64,000 nucleotides of DNA from Oceanicola sp. (GTDB lineage Bacteria > Pseudomonadota > Alphaproteobacteria > Rhodobacterales > Rhodobacteraceae), in assembly GCA_017792405.1 (NCBI GenBank), contig CP051231.1, positions 1,218,011 through 1,282,010 on the forward strand. Direction: 5' to 3'. This document shows positions 54,818-64,000 of this stretch, piece after piece. Both the position numbers and the translations under genes were made by a program. The notes under the pieces are model-generated. The model worked only from the letters and a program-made list of their open reading frames with translations. It was not told where the DNA came from and searched no databases. Position 1 is the first letter of the stretch. Each line of letters starts with the position of its first letter.

Positions 54818-55204
54818 ATGGCACTCAAACCGACGTCGGGGAGCTGGAATTCGGCACAGGATGAAAACCGCGGCCAGCGGGACGCTTTGCGTGAGGCTTT
54901 CTTTGCGCAGGCTGGCGTCAAGGTGACGGCTTCGATGCGCGATGTTCACTTGCGGCCTGCGACGCGCATTCGCAAGCTGGGCGAAGTGATGCAGGCGACC
55001 TTGTCGCCGCGTATCGATGACAAGCATCTTGCCAAGATCACGGGCATTGCGCAGGCGCATATGGTTGCGACCGGGCTGTGCGTGCCGGCGCTGGGGCTGA
55101 TGCCCGAGAGCCGGTCCAAGTCGATCAAGGCTTTTGCGCCGGAGGTTCTGAGAAGCTTCTTTACGGGCGAGAAAGATACCACGCTCGACAGATCGCTGTT
55201 CTAG
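54818..55204 (+). CDS. Unrecognised protein between vgrG and effector
   Basis: A 128-aa basic protein with no family that I recognise. It contains HLRPATRIRKLGEVMQA and HLAKITGIAQAHMVATGLCVPALGLMPESRSKS. It starts 10 bp after vgrG and ends 9 bp before the effector, so it is part of the same unit and may load or protect the effector (inference). Confidence 0.75.
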   Translation: MALKPTSGSWNSAQDENRGQRDALREAFFAQAGVKVTASMRDVHLRPATRIRKLGEVMQATLSPRIDDKHLAKITGIAQAHMVATGLCVPALGLMPESRSKSIKAFAPEVLRSFFTGEKDTTLDRSLF

Positions 55205-55213
55205 GTCGGGCGC

Positions 55214-56899
55214 ATGGCCGAGACCGAACTCGAGGAACGCTATCTGCGCGACCAGCGCGAGTACGAGGAGGCCCTGCAGGCCTATCGGGAACTGGTTGGC
55301 GGCGCCGCCAATACGCTGCCGATGCCATCCAGTTTTGAGGCCAGCTACCTGACCCCGCCGGATGGCTATGAACGCGCGGCGACCGATCCGTGGATCTCGG
55401 AGCGGTTTCCCGGCGTTGCCGATGCTGCTCAGCGCGTGATCGCCGAGGAAGCCGATCTTCAAGATGCCGACTACCTCGCGCTCGACGAGCCAGGGGGGAG
55501 TCACGGGCAGGGCAACTGCTCGATCGCCCAATACACGCGGGAACAATTCCTCGAGTATTACGCGATGATCGAGATGGTCTACAAACTGGCCACGGACGAC
55601 GAATTCAGGCGCGAAATAGCCGGCCAGCTCCACAGCGCCTACATGAATTCGGCGTTCCGGAACATCGAGGTAGCTGACATCCTCGACTGGCGGGCCGACA
55701 ACCTTCAGGACGATATCGAGGCAGCGGAGGCACGGGAACGGGGCGACAGAACTCTACTCGACCGGGTCGGCTCGGTGTTTGGTTTCGAGGATGGCGACGA
55801 GTTTGCGCTATGGGCGATGGGCTACGACAGCGTCGAGGAGATGGAAGAGGAGATGGGGGTCGAGGTTGTCGAACAATCGGCAGCCGAACTCCGCGAGCGG
55901 CAGGATCGGCTTCGAGCCGAGGCGGATATTCACCGCGATGCGGCAATCGAGAAGCTGAAGAGCTACTTCACCAATATCTGGAACCAGCTGAAAGCCCGAT
56001 ACGAAGAGTGCGGGCTGATGTACGCAATCGTCACCAGCGGTATCGACGGTGCCTTTCTTGCTGCTGAATTCGGCGCGGGCGTCGGGATCGTACGTGCCCT
56101 GAGGTTTGTGCCGATCCGGCGGGGCGGGCGCTACGGAGTTGAGCTGACGACTATGGATGGGCGCCGGCTGGGGGAGGCGGATTGGAGCGAGGGGGAACTC
56201 ACCGGAAAATACGGTGAACCGGACCAGAGCCAGGTTGCCGGTATTGAACCTGACAGCAACCGGACCATTCCCGACAGAGACGCCAGCACGGGCGATGGCG
56301 ACCGCAGGGACGGTGACGAGGGTGATGGGGACGGGCGTGACAATGACGACCCGGCCACCGCCCCCGTGCCGCAGACGGACGTTCCTTGCTTCGACGTGCC
56401 CGATACATGGGATGCCGATCAGATCGCGGAGTTCGACCGGCAGCTCGCCGAGCAACAGACCGGAATCAATTCGATGACCGCCGATGAGATGGGCTATGCT
56501 CATGCGGTCCTAGACCAGGCGCGGACGGTCTGGCGGGAGAACGGGCAGAATGGCAGCGCGACGGATCTGCTGCGTGATCGCAGGGCGCAGGAGGCAGCGC
56601 GCGAGGCGTACCGCAACCAACTCCGGCAGCAGGGGCTTTCGCCTGCGCGAATCCGCGAGATCATGTCTGGCCTCAACGCCACCCATGTGGTTGATATCAT
56701 CGCCGGTGGGGACCCCCGTGTTCTGACCATGGGCGGCGGTCCACAGAACCAGCGGATCGGCAGCCTCTGGAACATTGCGCCGGGCGGCTCCAACTCGGGC
56801 ACAACGAGGGCCGGTACGCTGGCCCAGGCCGCAAGCGACATGCGCGCCGCCGGAATGGGCGACAGAAACATGAACGTCGGCCTTTCGAGATGCCGATAG
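55214..56899 (+). CDS. T6SS Ntox15-type DNase effector
   Basis: A 561-aa putative antibacterial toxin. Residues 1 to about 340 are a unique N-terminal region with a Gly/Ala-rich hydrophobic stretch near 272-295 (GAFLAAEFGAGVGIV); a low-complexity Asp/Gly linker (about 350-390) leads to a C-terminal domain with the HxxD motif H491-VV-D494 followed by IAGGDPRVLTM and RIGSLW, the Ntox15 (polymorphic toxin type 15) pattern. Tde1 of Agrobacterium is a T6SS DNase of this family. Immunity gene follows. Confidence 0.8.
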   Translation: MAETELEERYLRDQREYEEALQAYRELVGGAANTLPMPSSFEASYLTPPDGYERAATDPWISERFPGVADAAQRVIAEEADLQDADYLALDEPGGSHGQGNCSIAQYTREQFLEYYAMIEMVYKLATDDEFRREIAGQLHSAYMNSAFRNIEVADILDWRADNLQDDIEAAEARERGDRTLLDRVGSVFGFEDGDEFALWAMGYDSVEEMEEEMGVEVVEQSAAELRERQDRLRAEADIHRDAAIEKLKSYFTNIWNQLKARYEECGLMYAIVTSGIDGAFLAAEFGAGVGIVRALRFVPIRRGGRYGVELTTMDGRRLGEADWSEGELTGKYGEPDQSQVAGIEPDSNRTIPDRDASTGDGDRRDGDEGDGDGRDNDDPATAPVPQTDVPCFDVPDTWDADQIAEFDRQLAEQQTGINSMTADEMGYAHAVLDQARTVWRENGQNGSATDLLRDRRAQEAAREAYRNQLRQQGLSPARIREIMSGLNATHVVDIIAGGDPRVLTMGGGPQNQRIGSLWNIAPGGSNSGTTRAGTLAQAASDMRAAGMGDRNMNVGLSRCR

Positions 56900-56912
56900 A
56901 GAAGGACGAGCC

Positions 56913-57629
56913 ATGCTGCACTCTCACTACGCCGAGATGATCGAGGAGATCGGCCCGCCGCGCGGAGGCAAGGCCCCGAGTGCGGAAGCGATGGACTACC
57001 TGCGCGCGCATTTTCCGGCAGCCTATGTGGGCTTCATCGAAGAGTTCGGCTTTGGCCATTACTTTGATCGGGGCTACCAGTTCTGCGACCCGCTGGCGTT
57101 CAGGCCGGTTGCTGCGCTGATCTTCAAGGCGGATTCCGACTTCAGCCATGCTGATTGCCACGTTGCCGCCTACAATGCGTGGGGCACCTTGAAGATGTGG
57201 TCAGAGCGCCATGGCGAGGTGACGGTTGATCTGCTGCGCTACACGGTCAAAGCGCCGCGATTGTTGCCCGACGTAATGAATGCGCCGATCCTGCCAGCAG
57301 GTATGGCGGGCACGGCGACGGAACCCGATGCCAACAGCCTGTCGGCGGCGCTCCTGCCTTGGGACGACAATGCACGTGAGTTGTGGGACTTCGCCGATGA
57401 GCCGATGTTCCGGGAAGCGGTGCGCCGTTTAGGGCCATTGCAGGCGGGAGAATGCTTTGGGTTCGTCCCGTCACTCGCCGTAGCGGGCTACGACAGTCGG
57501 ACGCGCGGTGTTGAAAACGTGCAGAAGATGGATGCCTTGGTGCACTTCACGATGATCGCGCAACTCGCACCCTTCGCACTGACCCATCTTGTTCACGGCC
57601 GAGAGACCATCGCCCGCGAAATCGGCTGA
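56913..57629 (+). CDS. GAD-like/DUF1851 immunity protein
   Basis: A 238-aa protein. The N-terminal half (IGPPRGGKAPSAEAMDYLRAHFPAAY; FIEEFGFG) matches the GAD-like domain and the C-terminal half (FREAVRRLGPLQAGECFGFVP; FALTHLV) the DUF1851 domain. This two-domain form is that of Tdi, the immunity protein of Ntox15 DNase effectors. It lies 13 bp after the effector gene and should block its C-terminal domain. Confidence 0.82.
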   Translation: MLHSHYAEMIEEIGPPRGGKAPSAEAMDYLRAHFPAAYVGFIEEFGFGHYFDRGYQFCDPLAFRPVAALIFKADSDFSHADCHVAAYNAWGTLKMWSERHGEVTVDLLRYTVKAPRLLPDVMNAPILPAGMAGTATEPDANSLSAALLPWDDNARELWDFADEPMFREAVRRLGPLQAGECFGFVPSLAVAGYDSRTRGVENVQKMDALVHFTMIAQLAPFALTHLVHGRETIAREIG

Positions 57630-57750
57630 GCGTCATTTGGGGGTCTGTTCTAGTTTGGCGGCGAAGCAACGAATGCGTAACTCGACGATAACGCCGGAGC
57701 AATGGGCGTCTAACATTGAGGTCCTGGAAGGCCGGCTTGCCCGGTTCACC

Positions 57751-58074
57751 TTACATCGAAAACGACGTGCCGCAGCCGCAGGAGCTGGTGGCGTTGGGGT
57801 TTTCGATCGTGAAGCGGGCGCCGATGATTTCGTCGGAGAAGTCGATGGTGGCGCCTTCGAGGAAGGGCAGGGAGACTTCGTCGACCACGACCTTCTGGCC
57901 ACCCTGCTCCAGCACGAGGTCGTCGGCGGCGGGCTCGTCGAGCGTGATCTCGTATTGAAAGCCCGAGCAGCCGCCGCCTTCGACGGCGACGCGCAGCGCC
58001 TTGGGGGCCGCGCCGATCTCGGCGAGGCGGGCATAGGCGCGGGGAGTGACTTTTGGCGGCAGGGTGAGGGTCAT
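57751..58074 (-). CDS. erpA: Iron-sulfur cluster insertion protein (ErpA/HesB)
   Basis: A 107-aa A-type carrier protein: GGGCSGFQY with Cys36, and a C-terminal SSCGCGTSF with Cys99 and Cys101 as cluster ligands. It delivers Fe-S clusters to target apoproteins. ATG 58074 is favoured, ATG 58083 is a short alternative. Divergent from dgt. Confidence 0.9.
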   Translation of the reverse strand: MTLTLPPKVTPRAYARLAEIGAAPKALRVAVEGGGCSGFQYEITLDEPAADDLVLEQGGQKVVVDEVSLPFLEGATIDFSDEIIGARFTIENPNATSSCGCGTSFSM

Positions 58075-58169
58075 CGGGTGCATCGCTTTCCGGTTACGTA
58101 TCAAATATATGGGGCGGGACAGGGCGCGACAAGGCAGGGTTGCGCGGGAATTGAAGGGACAGGGCAGCT

Positions 58170-59306
58170 ATGCGGGCGGTTTATGCATGTGATCCGGAGC
58201 AGAGCCGGGGGCGGCTATTTCCGGAGGAGGAGAGCCATTTTCGCTCGCCTTTTCAGCGCGATAGGGATCGGATCATCCATGCCAGCGCGTTCCGGCGGCT
58301 CAAGCACAAGACGCAGGTTTTCGTCGAGCATGAGGGCGATCACTTTCGCACCCGGCTGACGCATACGCTGGAGGTGGCGCAGGTGGGCCGCACGATTGCG
58401 GGCACGCTGGGGCTGAACATCGAGCTGACGGAGGCGGTGGCGCTGGCCCATGACCTCGGCCACACGCCCTTTGGCCACACCGGGGAGGATGCGCTGGCGG
58501 CGCTGATGGCCCCGCATGGCGGGTTTGACCACAACGCGCAGGCGATCCGCATCGTCACCTCGCTGGAGCGGCATTACGCTGAGTTCGACGGGATCAACCT
58601 GACGTGGGAGAGCCTTGAGGGCATCGCCAAGCACAACGGGCCGGTGGAGGGGGCGCTGCCCTACGGGCTGGCGGAATATGGCAAGCTGCAGGATCTGGAG
58701 CTGCACACCCATGCCAGCGCCGAGGCGCAGGTGGCGGCGTTGTCGGATGACATTGCCTACAACAACCACGACCTGATGGACGGTCTGCGGGCCGGGCTTT
58801 TTACCGACCGGGACCTCGAAGGCCTTGCGCTCACCGCCGACAGCTACCGGCAGGTGGACCAGATCTACCCCGGGCTGGACTTCAAGCGCCGGCGCTACGA
58901 GGCGCTGCGGCGGGTCTTTGGCGTGATGGTGGAGGATGTGATCGCGGTCAGCCGCGCCCGGCTGAACGAGGCCGCCCCGCAGAGCGCGCAGGAGGTGCGG
59001 GAGCTGGGGCATCCGGTGGTGGATTTCTCCGACGATTTGAAGGCGCGGATCACCGAGGTGCGGGCCTTCCTGTTTCAGCGGATGTATCGCGCGCCGGCGG
59101 TGGTGGAGATGCGGGAGAAGGTGACGAAGGTGGTGGAAGAGCTGTTTCCGCTCTTCATGTCACGCCCCGATCTGCTGCCCGATGAGTGGCAGAAGGACGT
59201 GGGCGAGGCGCGGGGCCAGACGGCGCTGGCGCGGATCGTGGCCGATTACATCGCCGGGATGACCGACCGCTTTGCACTGCAGATGCATGAGAAGCTGCTG
59301 GGGTAG
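58170..59306 (+). CDS. dgt: Deoxyguanosinetriphosphate triphosphohydrolase-like protein
   Basis: A 378-aa HD-domain hydrolase. HD motif histidines lie in RLTHTLEVAQVGR and ALAHDLGHTPFGHTGE, and the SDDIAYNNHDL segment supplies a further metal Asp. Members hydrolyse dNTPs to nucleoside and triphosphate. It sits between erpA and argS in a typical Rhodobacteraceae arrangement. Confidence 0.92.
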   Translation: MRAVYACDPEQSRGRLFPEEESHFRSPFQRDRDRIIHASAFRRLKHKTQVFVEHEGDHFRTRLTHTLEVAQVGRTIAGTLGLNIELTEAVALAHDLGHTPFGHTGEDALAALMAPHGGFDHNAQAIRIVTSLERHYAEFDGINLTWESLEGIAKHNGPVEGALPYGLAEYGKLQDLELHTHASAEAQVAALSDDIAYNNHDLMDGLRAGLFTDRDLEGLALTADSYRQVDQIYPGLDFKRRRYEALRRVFGVMVEDVIAVSRARLNEAAPQSAQEVRELGHPVVDFSDDLKARITEVRAFLFQRMYRAPAVVEMREKVTKVVEELFPLFMSRPDLLPDEWQKDVGEARGQTALARIVADYIAGMTDRFALQMHEKLLG

Positions 59307-59326
59307 CAAAACCGCCGGGGCAGCGC

Positions 59327-60409
59327 CTAGAGCGGCTGGATGGTGCCGCGCAACCAGAGCCAGGCGCAGACCAGCGCCGTCAGTGGCACGGCCAGAGATG
59401 ACGCAAGCCCGCCAAGCGCCACTGTCAGCGCTACGCCGAGGCTCAGGGCACCGGTGCGGAGCATGTCGAACGCGCTGGCGGGGCTGAAGGGGACATAGCC
59501 CGTCGCATAGGCAAGCGCGGGCAGCAGGGCGGCGAGACCGATCAGGGTGGCGCACGTCGTGTTTATGCGGCGGCGCGGCTGGGCAAAGAGCAGGCAGGCG
59601 AGGGCGCCGAGGCAGAGCAGCAGGGGCAGCGGGCCAAGCAGGTGGTTGGCGGGCTCCGACGAGAGCAGCGCATCGGCCAGCGCTGCGAAGCGCTGGGAGG
59701 GATCGGTTATCATCAGCGCGGCCCCGGCCAGCGGCAGGTGGGCGACCATCCACGGCAGGGCCCAGAGGGTGACGAGGGCAATGAGCCAAGGGCGTATGGC
59801 GCCGGGCAGCAGGGCCTTGCGGTGGAGCGTGCCGGCGAGCAGCAGAAGGAGCGCCAGTAGTGGCCCGCCCGCCGGCAGGGGAGACAGGCCTGATGTGAAG
59901 GCCACATCGGCGAGCACCAGCAGCACCAGGGCGATGAGCGCCGCATGACGTGGTGTGGCCCCGGGCAGGCGCAGAGCGAGCGCGGCGGTCAGCGCCAGCG
60001 GGCCTGCGATGCCGATCACCGAGCCAAGGGACATCACGGCGATTTGCATGGCGTAGGCATCGCGGGCGGCGAGCTCGAACTCACTGCGAGTGGCGAACCA
60101 GATATTGGCGACTGCGATGAGAGCCACGAGGAAGGTGGCGAGGTGCGCCCCGGTGCGCGCCGCACGCCCCGAGTCCGGCCGCGGCACTGCTTGCGGCAGC
60201 ACGGCGGCGATCAGCATGGAGAGCAGCGAAATTGCCAGCGTCGCGCCCTGCACGATACGGAATGCCAGCCCTTCGACTTGGTAGAGCGGCGGCTGCGGCG
60301 TGACCATTTCGCGCGGGATGGTGAAGAGCAGCAGGCTCAGCACGGCGGAGGCGAGCGCCAGGGCGATGCAGAGGCGCAGGGCGCGGTGGCTTGGGCTGAG
60401 GTCTGTCAT
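59327..60409 (-). CDS. Multi-pass membrane protein of unknown function
   Basis: A 360-aa protein with about ten hydrophobic segments (for example [53 protein letters not shown]) and short polar loops. No family or active-site motif is recognised. It lies convergent with dgt and divergent from argS. Confidence 0.7.
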   Translation of the reverse strand: MTDLSPSHRALRLCIALALASAVLSLLLFTIPREMVTPQPPLYQVEGLAFRIVQGATLAISLLSMLIAAVLPQAVPRPDSGRAARTGAHLATFLVALIAVANIWFATRSEFELAARDAYAMQIAVMSLGSVIGIAGPLALTAALALRLPGATPRHAALIALVLLVLADVAFTSGLSPLPAGGPLLALLLLLAGTLHRKALLPGAIRPWLIALVTLWALPWMVAHLPLAGAALMITDPSQRFAALADALLSSEPANHLLGPLPLLLCLGALACLLFAQPRRRINTTCATLIGLAALLPALAYATGYVPFSPASAFDMLRTGALSLGVALTVALGGLASSLAVPLTALVCAWLWLRGTIQPL

Positions 60410-60504
60410 GGTGCATTCCTACCAACGGGGCAGAGCGGTGCAAGCGACGCTTGACCCCTGCGGGCGGGCTGATAGAGACGCGGGCGGAGAGAAGGACTGA
60501 TGAC

Positions 60505-62247
60505 ATGAACCTCTTTGCCGATATCCGGGCGCTCGTTGTAACCGAACTGGAGGCCATGATGGCCGAAGGCGCGCTGCCCGAGGGGCTGGCGCTGGACAAT
60601 GTGACGGTGGAGCCGCCGCGCGATGCCGCCCATGGCGACATGGCGACCAATGCCGCGATGGTGCTGGCCAAGCCCGCCAAGGCCAACCCGCGTGAGATCG
60701 CGGGGCAGCTCGCGGAGCGGCTCGCCAAGGACGCGCGGATCGAGCGGGCCGAGGTGGCGGGGCCGGGGTTTATCAACCTTGCGCTGGCCCCTGCGGTCTG
60801 GGGCGGCGTGGTGAAGGCGGTGCTCTCCGACAGGGCCTCTTTCGGGCGCTCGGAGCTGGGTGAAGGTCGGCGTGTAAACGTTGAATTCGTCTCGGCAAAT
60901 CCGACCGGCCCGATGCATGTGGGTCATACGCGGGGCGCGGTATTCGGCGACGCGCTGGCGAGCCTGCTGGCCTATGCGGGCTACGAGGTGACGCGGGAGT
61001 ATTACATCAATGACGGCGGCGCGCAGGTGGATGTGCTCGCCCGCTCTGTTTACCTCCGTTATCTGGAGGCGCACGGGCAGGAGGTGGCCTTTGAGGATGG
61101 CACCTACCCCGGCGACTATCTGGTGCCGGTGGGCGAGGCGCTGAAGGCCAAGGTGGGCGATGCCTTTGTGGACAAGGGCGAGCAGTTCTGGCTGGAAGAG
61201 GTGCGGGACTTCGCGACCGAGGCGATGATGGCGCTGATCCGCGAGGATCTGGCCGCGCTCGGCGTGGAAATGGACGTGTTCTTCTCGGAAAAGGCGCTCT
61301 ACGGCACCGGCAAGATCGAGGCCGCGATCGACGATCTGCGGGGCAAGGGGCTGATCTACGAGGGCAAGCTGAAGCCGCCCAAGGGCAAGCTGCCCGACGA
61401 TTGGGAAGCTCGCGAGCAGACGCTGTTCAAGAGCACCGACTATGGCGACGACGAGGACCGGCCGGTGCAGAAGGCAGATGGCGCATGGGCCTATTTCGCC
61501 CCCGACATCGCCTATCATTATGACAAGGTTTCCAGAGGCTTCGACGAGCTTATTGATGTGTTTGGCGCCGACCACGGCGGCTACGTCAAGCGGATGAAGG
61601 CTGCCGTTGCCGCGCTGTCGGAAGAACGGGTGCCGCTGGATGTGAAGCTGATCCAGCTGGTGAAACTGTTCAAGGACGGGCAGGAGTTCAAGATGTCCAA
61701 GCGGGCGGGCACGTTTGTGACGCTCCGCGACGTTGTGGACGAGGTGGGTGCCGATGTTACCCGCTTTGTGATGCTGACACGCAAGAACGACGCGCCGCTC
61801 GACTTCGACTTTGCCAAGGCGCTGGAGCAGAGCAAGGACAACCCGGTATTCTACGTGCAATACGCCCACGCGCGGGTGCGCTCGGTGATGCGGAAGGCGG
61901 AGGCCGCGGGTTGGAAGCTGGACCAGATCACCATTCTGGATCAGGACCTCGACACGCTGCACGAGGCCGAGCTGCCGGTGGCCCGCAAGCTGGCCGAATG
62001 GCCGCGGCTGGTGGAGATTGCCGCCAAGGGGCATGAGCCGCACCGGATCGCCTTTTATCTCTACGAGCTGGCGCAGGCGTTCCACGCGCTGTGGAACCGT
62101 GGCAACGACACGCCGGAGCTGCGGTTCTTCCAGGAGGGCAACGAAGGCGCTTCTCTGCCGAAAATCGCCTTGGCGAAGGCCGTTTCCGTTGTCATTTCGT
62201 CCGGTCTTGGTATCTTGGGCGTAACCCCGGCGGAAGAGATGCGCTGA
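60505..62247 (+). CDS. argS: Arginyl-tRNA synthetase
   Basis: A 580-aa class I synthetase charging tRNA-Arg. Arg-tRNA synthetase N-terminal domain first, then [20 protein letters not shown] with the HIGH-type HVGH, a KMSKRAG loop and the ALWNRGND anticodon-domain end. ATG 60505. Followed closely by the SPOR gene, as in other Rhodobacteraceae. Confidence 0.97.
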   Translation: MNLFADIRALVVTELEAMMAEGALPEGLALDNVTVEPPRDAAHGDMATNAAMVLAKPAKANPREIAGQLAERLAKDARIERAEVAGPGFINLALAPAVWGGVVKAVLSDRASFGRSELGEGRRVNVEFVSANPTGPMHVGHTRGAVFGDALASLLAYAGYEVTREYYINDGGAQVDVLARSVYLRYLEAHGQEVAFEDGTYPGDYLVPVGEALKAKVGDAFVDKGEQFWLEEVRDFATEAMMALIREDLAALGVEMDVFFSEKALYGTGKIEAAIDDLRGKGLIYEGKLKPPKGKLPDDWEAREQTLFKSTDYGDDEDRPVQKADGAWAYFAPDIAYHYDKVSRGFDELIDVFGADHGGYVKRMKAAVAALSEERVPLDVKLIQLVKLFKDGQEFKMSKRAGTFVTLRDVVDEVGADVTRFVMLTRKNDAPLDFDFAKALEQSKDNPVFYVQYAHARVRSVMRKAEAAGWKLDQITILDQDLDTLHEAELPVARKLAEWPRLVEIAAKGHEPHRIAFYLYELAQAFHALWNRGNDTPELRFFQEGNEGASLPKIALAKAVSVVISSGLGILGVTPAEEMR

Positions 62248-62288
62248 GCCCTCAGGGCCCGCGCCACTGATCGGGGAGGCAGGCAAGC

Positions 62289-63416
62289 GTGCCCAGCCCC
62301 GAAAAGAGGGCGGGCCGAGAGAGCGAGGCGAGCATGGATCCCAGGCAGGATCTTCGACCGATGAACGAGGTCGTGTGGCACCCCGATGGGGCGCCGCAGG
62401 GCGCGGATCATGCGGGCTATGAGCCCGAATTCACGCAGGATTATCAGAGCGATGCGCCGCGGAGTGCGGGCGCAAAGCTGGTGAGCGGGGCTGGCGCGGC
62501 GATGAGCCTTGCGCTGATCGCGGGGCTGGCCGTTTGGGGCTATCGGATCACCGTGCGTGATGTGACCGGCGTGCCGGTTGTCGCCGCGCTGGAAGGGCCG
62601 ATGCGGATTGCGCCGGAAGAGCCGGGCGGCGAGGTGGCCGACCACACCGGCTACGCGGTGAACGATGTGGCCGCCGAGGGCGAGGCCGCCGATCTGCCCG
62701 AGCAGATCACGCTGGCGCCCGGCCCGGCGACGCTGAGTGAAGAAGACCTGCCGCTCGCTGCGATGGTGCAGCGCGAGGTGGAGCAGGCGCAGGTGGCCCC
62801 GGAAGAGGCGACCCCCGGCACCGAGGCCGAGGATGGCGAGCTGGTCGCGCCCGAACTGGCCGTGGCCGCCAATCTGCCCGACGATGTGGACCCGAACGAC
62901 CCGGTGGCCGTGGCGCTGGCGATGGCCGGGCAGTTGAGCGAGGGGGCCGAGCCGCTCTCTGGCGCGGCTGCGGAGGAGGTGACCGAGGCGGCGGACCCTG
63001 AGAAGGCGAAGCTGGCCAATCTGCCGGGCGTGAAGCGCTCGCTGCGGCCCAAGGTGCGGCCTGCCGGGTTGAAAGCGCCTGCGCCGAGCGAGGCGGAGCC
63101 GGAGGCGCGGCGCACGACGGTGGTGCCCGAGGGCGCCGAGGTTGCCGAGGACGATCAGGTGCCGGCTGGCACCCGGCTGGTGCAGCTTGGGGCCTTTGAA
63201 AGCCCGGAGGAGGCCGCCCAGCTTTGGGGCCGGCTCGCCGGGCAGTTCGATAGCCTGATGCTGGAGAAGACCCGGCTGATCATGGAGGCCGAAAGCGGCG
63301 GGCAGACCTTCTATCGTCTGCGGGCGCAGGGGTTTGCCGACCTCAGCGATGCCCGCCGGTTCTGTGCCGCGCTGGTGGCGGAGAAGGCCGAGTGTATTCC
63401 GGTGGTCGCTCGGTGA
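62289..63416 (+). CDS. SPOR-domain cell-envelope protein
   Basis: A 375-aa protein with one membrane helix (residues 64-85), a long acidic Ala/Glu/Pro-rich periplasmic stretch, and a C-terminal SPOR domain (RLVQLGAFESPEEAAQLWGRLAG... YRLRAQGFADLSDARRFCAAL). SPOR domains bind denuded peptidoglycan at the division site. Start is GTG 62289 behind GGGGAGG, or ATG 62334. It overlaps nagZ (GTGA). Confidence 0.85.
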   Translation: MPSPEKRAGRESEASMDPRQDLRPMNEVVWHPDGAPQGADHAGYEPEFTQDYQSDAPRSAGAKLVSGAGAAMSLALIAGLAVWGYRITVRDVTGVPVVAALEGPMRIAPEEPGGEVADHTGYAVNDVAAEGEAADLPEQITLAPGPATLSEEDLPLAAMVQREVEQAQVAPEEATPGTEAEDGELVAPELAVAANLPDDVDPNDPVAVALAMAGQLSEGAEPLSGAAAEEVTEAADPEKAKLANLPGVKRSLRPKVRPAGLKAPAPSEAEPEARRTTVVPEGAEVAEDDQVPAGTRLVQLGAFESPEEAAQLWGRLAGQFDSLMLEKTRLIMEAESGGQTFYRLRAQGFADLSDARRFCAALVAEKAECIPVVAR

Positions 63417-64000
63417 CACGGCCCGCACGGCTTTCGCCCTATATCTTCGGTTGCGACGGGCTCGAGGTGACGCCGGATGAGGCGGCGCTTTTTGCCGATG
63501 TGAGCCCTGTGGGCTTCATCCTGTTCAAGCGCAACATCGCCCACCCGGAGCAGGTGAGGGCGCTGACCGCCGGGCTGCGGGAGGCTGTGGGCTGGGAGGC
63601 CCCGGTCTTCATCGATCAGGAAGGCGGCCGGGTGGACCGGATGGGCCCGCCGCATTGGCGCAACTGGCTGCCGCCGCTGGACCAGAACGCGCAGGTCGGC
63701 CCGGAGCGTGCCGCAAGGGCGATGGAGTTGCGCTACCGGCTCATCGCCGACGATTTGCGCGCAGTCGGGATAGATGGCAACTGCGCCCCGATGGGCGACA
63801 TTGCGCATGCCAAGACCCATGCCGTGCTGCGCAACCGTTGCTATGGCGAAACCCTTGAGGCGGTTGTCAAATCCGCCCGCGCGGTGGCGGACGGGCTGCT
63901 GGCGGGCGGGGTGCTGCCTGTGCTCAAGCACATCCCCGGCCACGGCCGCGCGACGATGGACAGCCACCTTGAGCTGCCCCGCGTCACCGCCTCGGCGGAG
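63413..64000 (+). CDS. nagZ: Beta-N-acetylglucosaminidase, N-terminal part
   Basis: The first 196 codons of a family 3 glycoside hydrolase that trims GlcNAc-anhydromuropeptides in peptidoglycan recycling. FIDQEGGRVDRM and KHIPGHGRATMDSHLELP, including the catalytic-dyad histidine, are diagnostic. GTG 63413 overlaps the SPOR-gene stop. It continues past the window; scpA-scpB would be expected next. Confidence 0.95.
   Translation, partial: MTRPARLSPYIFGCDGLEVTPDEAALFADVSPVGFILFKRNIAHPEQVRALTAGLREAVGWEAPVFIDQEGGRVDRMGPPHWRNWLPPLDQNAQVGPERAARAMELRYRLIADDLRAVGIDGNCAPMGDIAHAKTHAVLRNRCYGETLEAVVKSARAVADGLLAGGVLPVLKHIPGHGRATMDSHLELPRVTASAE

Overview
The window is a gene-dense, high-GC chromosomal segment of an alphaproteobacterium, almost certainly a member of the Rhodobacteraceae (Roseobacter group). 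Supporting signs are a complete PhyR-NepR-EcfG general stress locus, a glpD-glpSTPQUV-glpK glycerol operon, a DksA that keeps one of the four usual zinc cysteines, a HisKA_2-type kinase beside ecfG, and the argS-SPOR-nagZ order at the right end. I see no rRNA, tRNA, insertion sequence, integrase or CRISPR array, and no stretch over 300 bases without a gene.

Layout. 1-2642: truncated SDR gene and a divergent mutarotase-like/zinc alcohol dehydrogenase pair around two LacI-type operators. 2649-14146: glycerol uptake and catabolism, with glpR and a DAO-family oxidase leftward and glpD-S-T-P-Q-U-V-K rightward. 14136-16244: MarR regulator facing DUF1428 and YceI genes, then a thioesterase. 16284-21552: general stress locus, phyR facing nepR-ecfG-histidine kinase-phospholipase D. 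21577-26217: envelope and stress genes (AI-2E-type permease, twin PRC-barrel protein, DUF1328, DUF883, holin-like protein, Crp/Fnr regulator), several behind EcfG-like promoters, plus a candidate EcfG-driven small RNA. 26221-32469: homogentisate-type aromatic degradation (DUF2783, MhpA-like monooxygenase, metallo-hydrolase, fahA, mini membrane protein, hmgA, MarR regulator). 32530-35205: L-carnitine degradation (dehydrogenase-thioesterase fusion and BKACE). 35271-52437: mostly housekeeping and single genes (znuA, tyrS, anmK, desaturase, eno, fur, moxR, dksA, xthA and others). 52669-57629: orphan type VI secretion module, vgrG, a small unknown gene, an Ntox15-type DNase effector and a GAD-like/DUF1851 immunity gene. 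57751-64000: erpA, dgt, an unknown membrane protein, argS, a SPOR protein and the start of nagZ.

How the parts work together. Glycerol or glycerol-3-phosphate enters through GlpSTPQUV, is phosphorylated by GlpK and oxidised by GlpD, with GlpR as the likely repressor. PhyR, NepR and EcfG form the partner-switching stress switch; GGAAC-N16-CGTT promoters occur in the phyR/nepR gap (on both strands, as one inverted repeat), ahead of a ribbon-helix-helix gene, and ahead of a roughly 100-nt terminator-ended transcript, so part of the regulon seems to lie in this window. HmgA and FahA open and split homogentisate products, and the MhpA-like enzyme with its 63-aa neighbour resembles a two-component hydroxylase that could supply homogentisate. 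The carnitine genes would yield glycine betaine. The VgrG module is a self-contained antibacterial effector-immunity cassette whose secretion apparatus must be encoded elsewhere.
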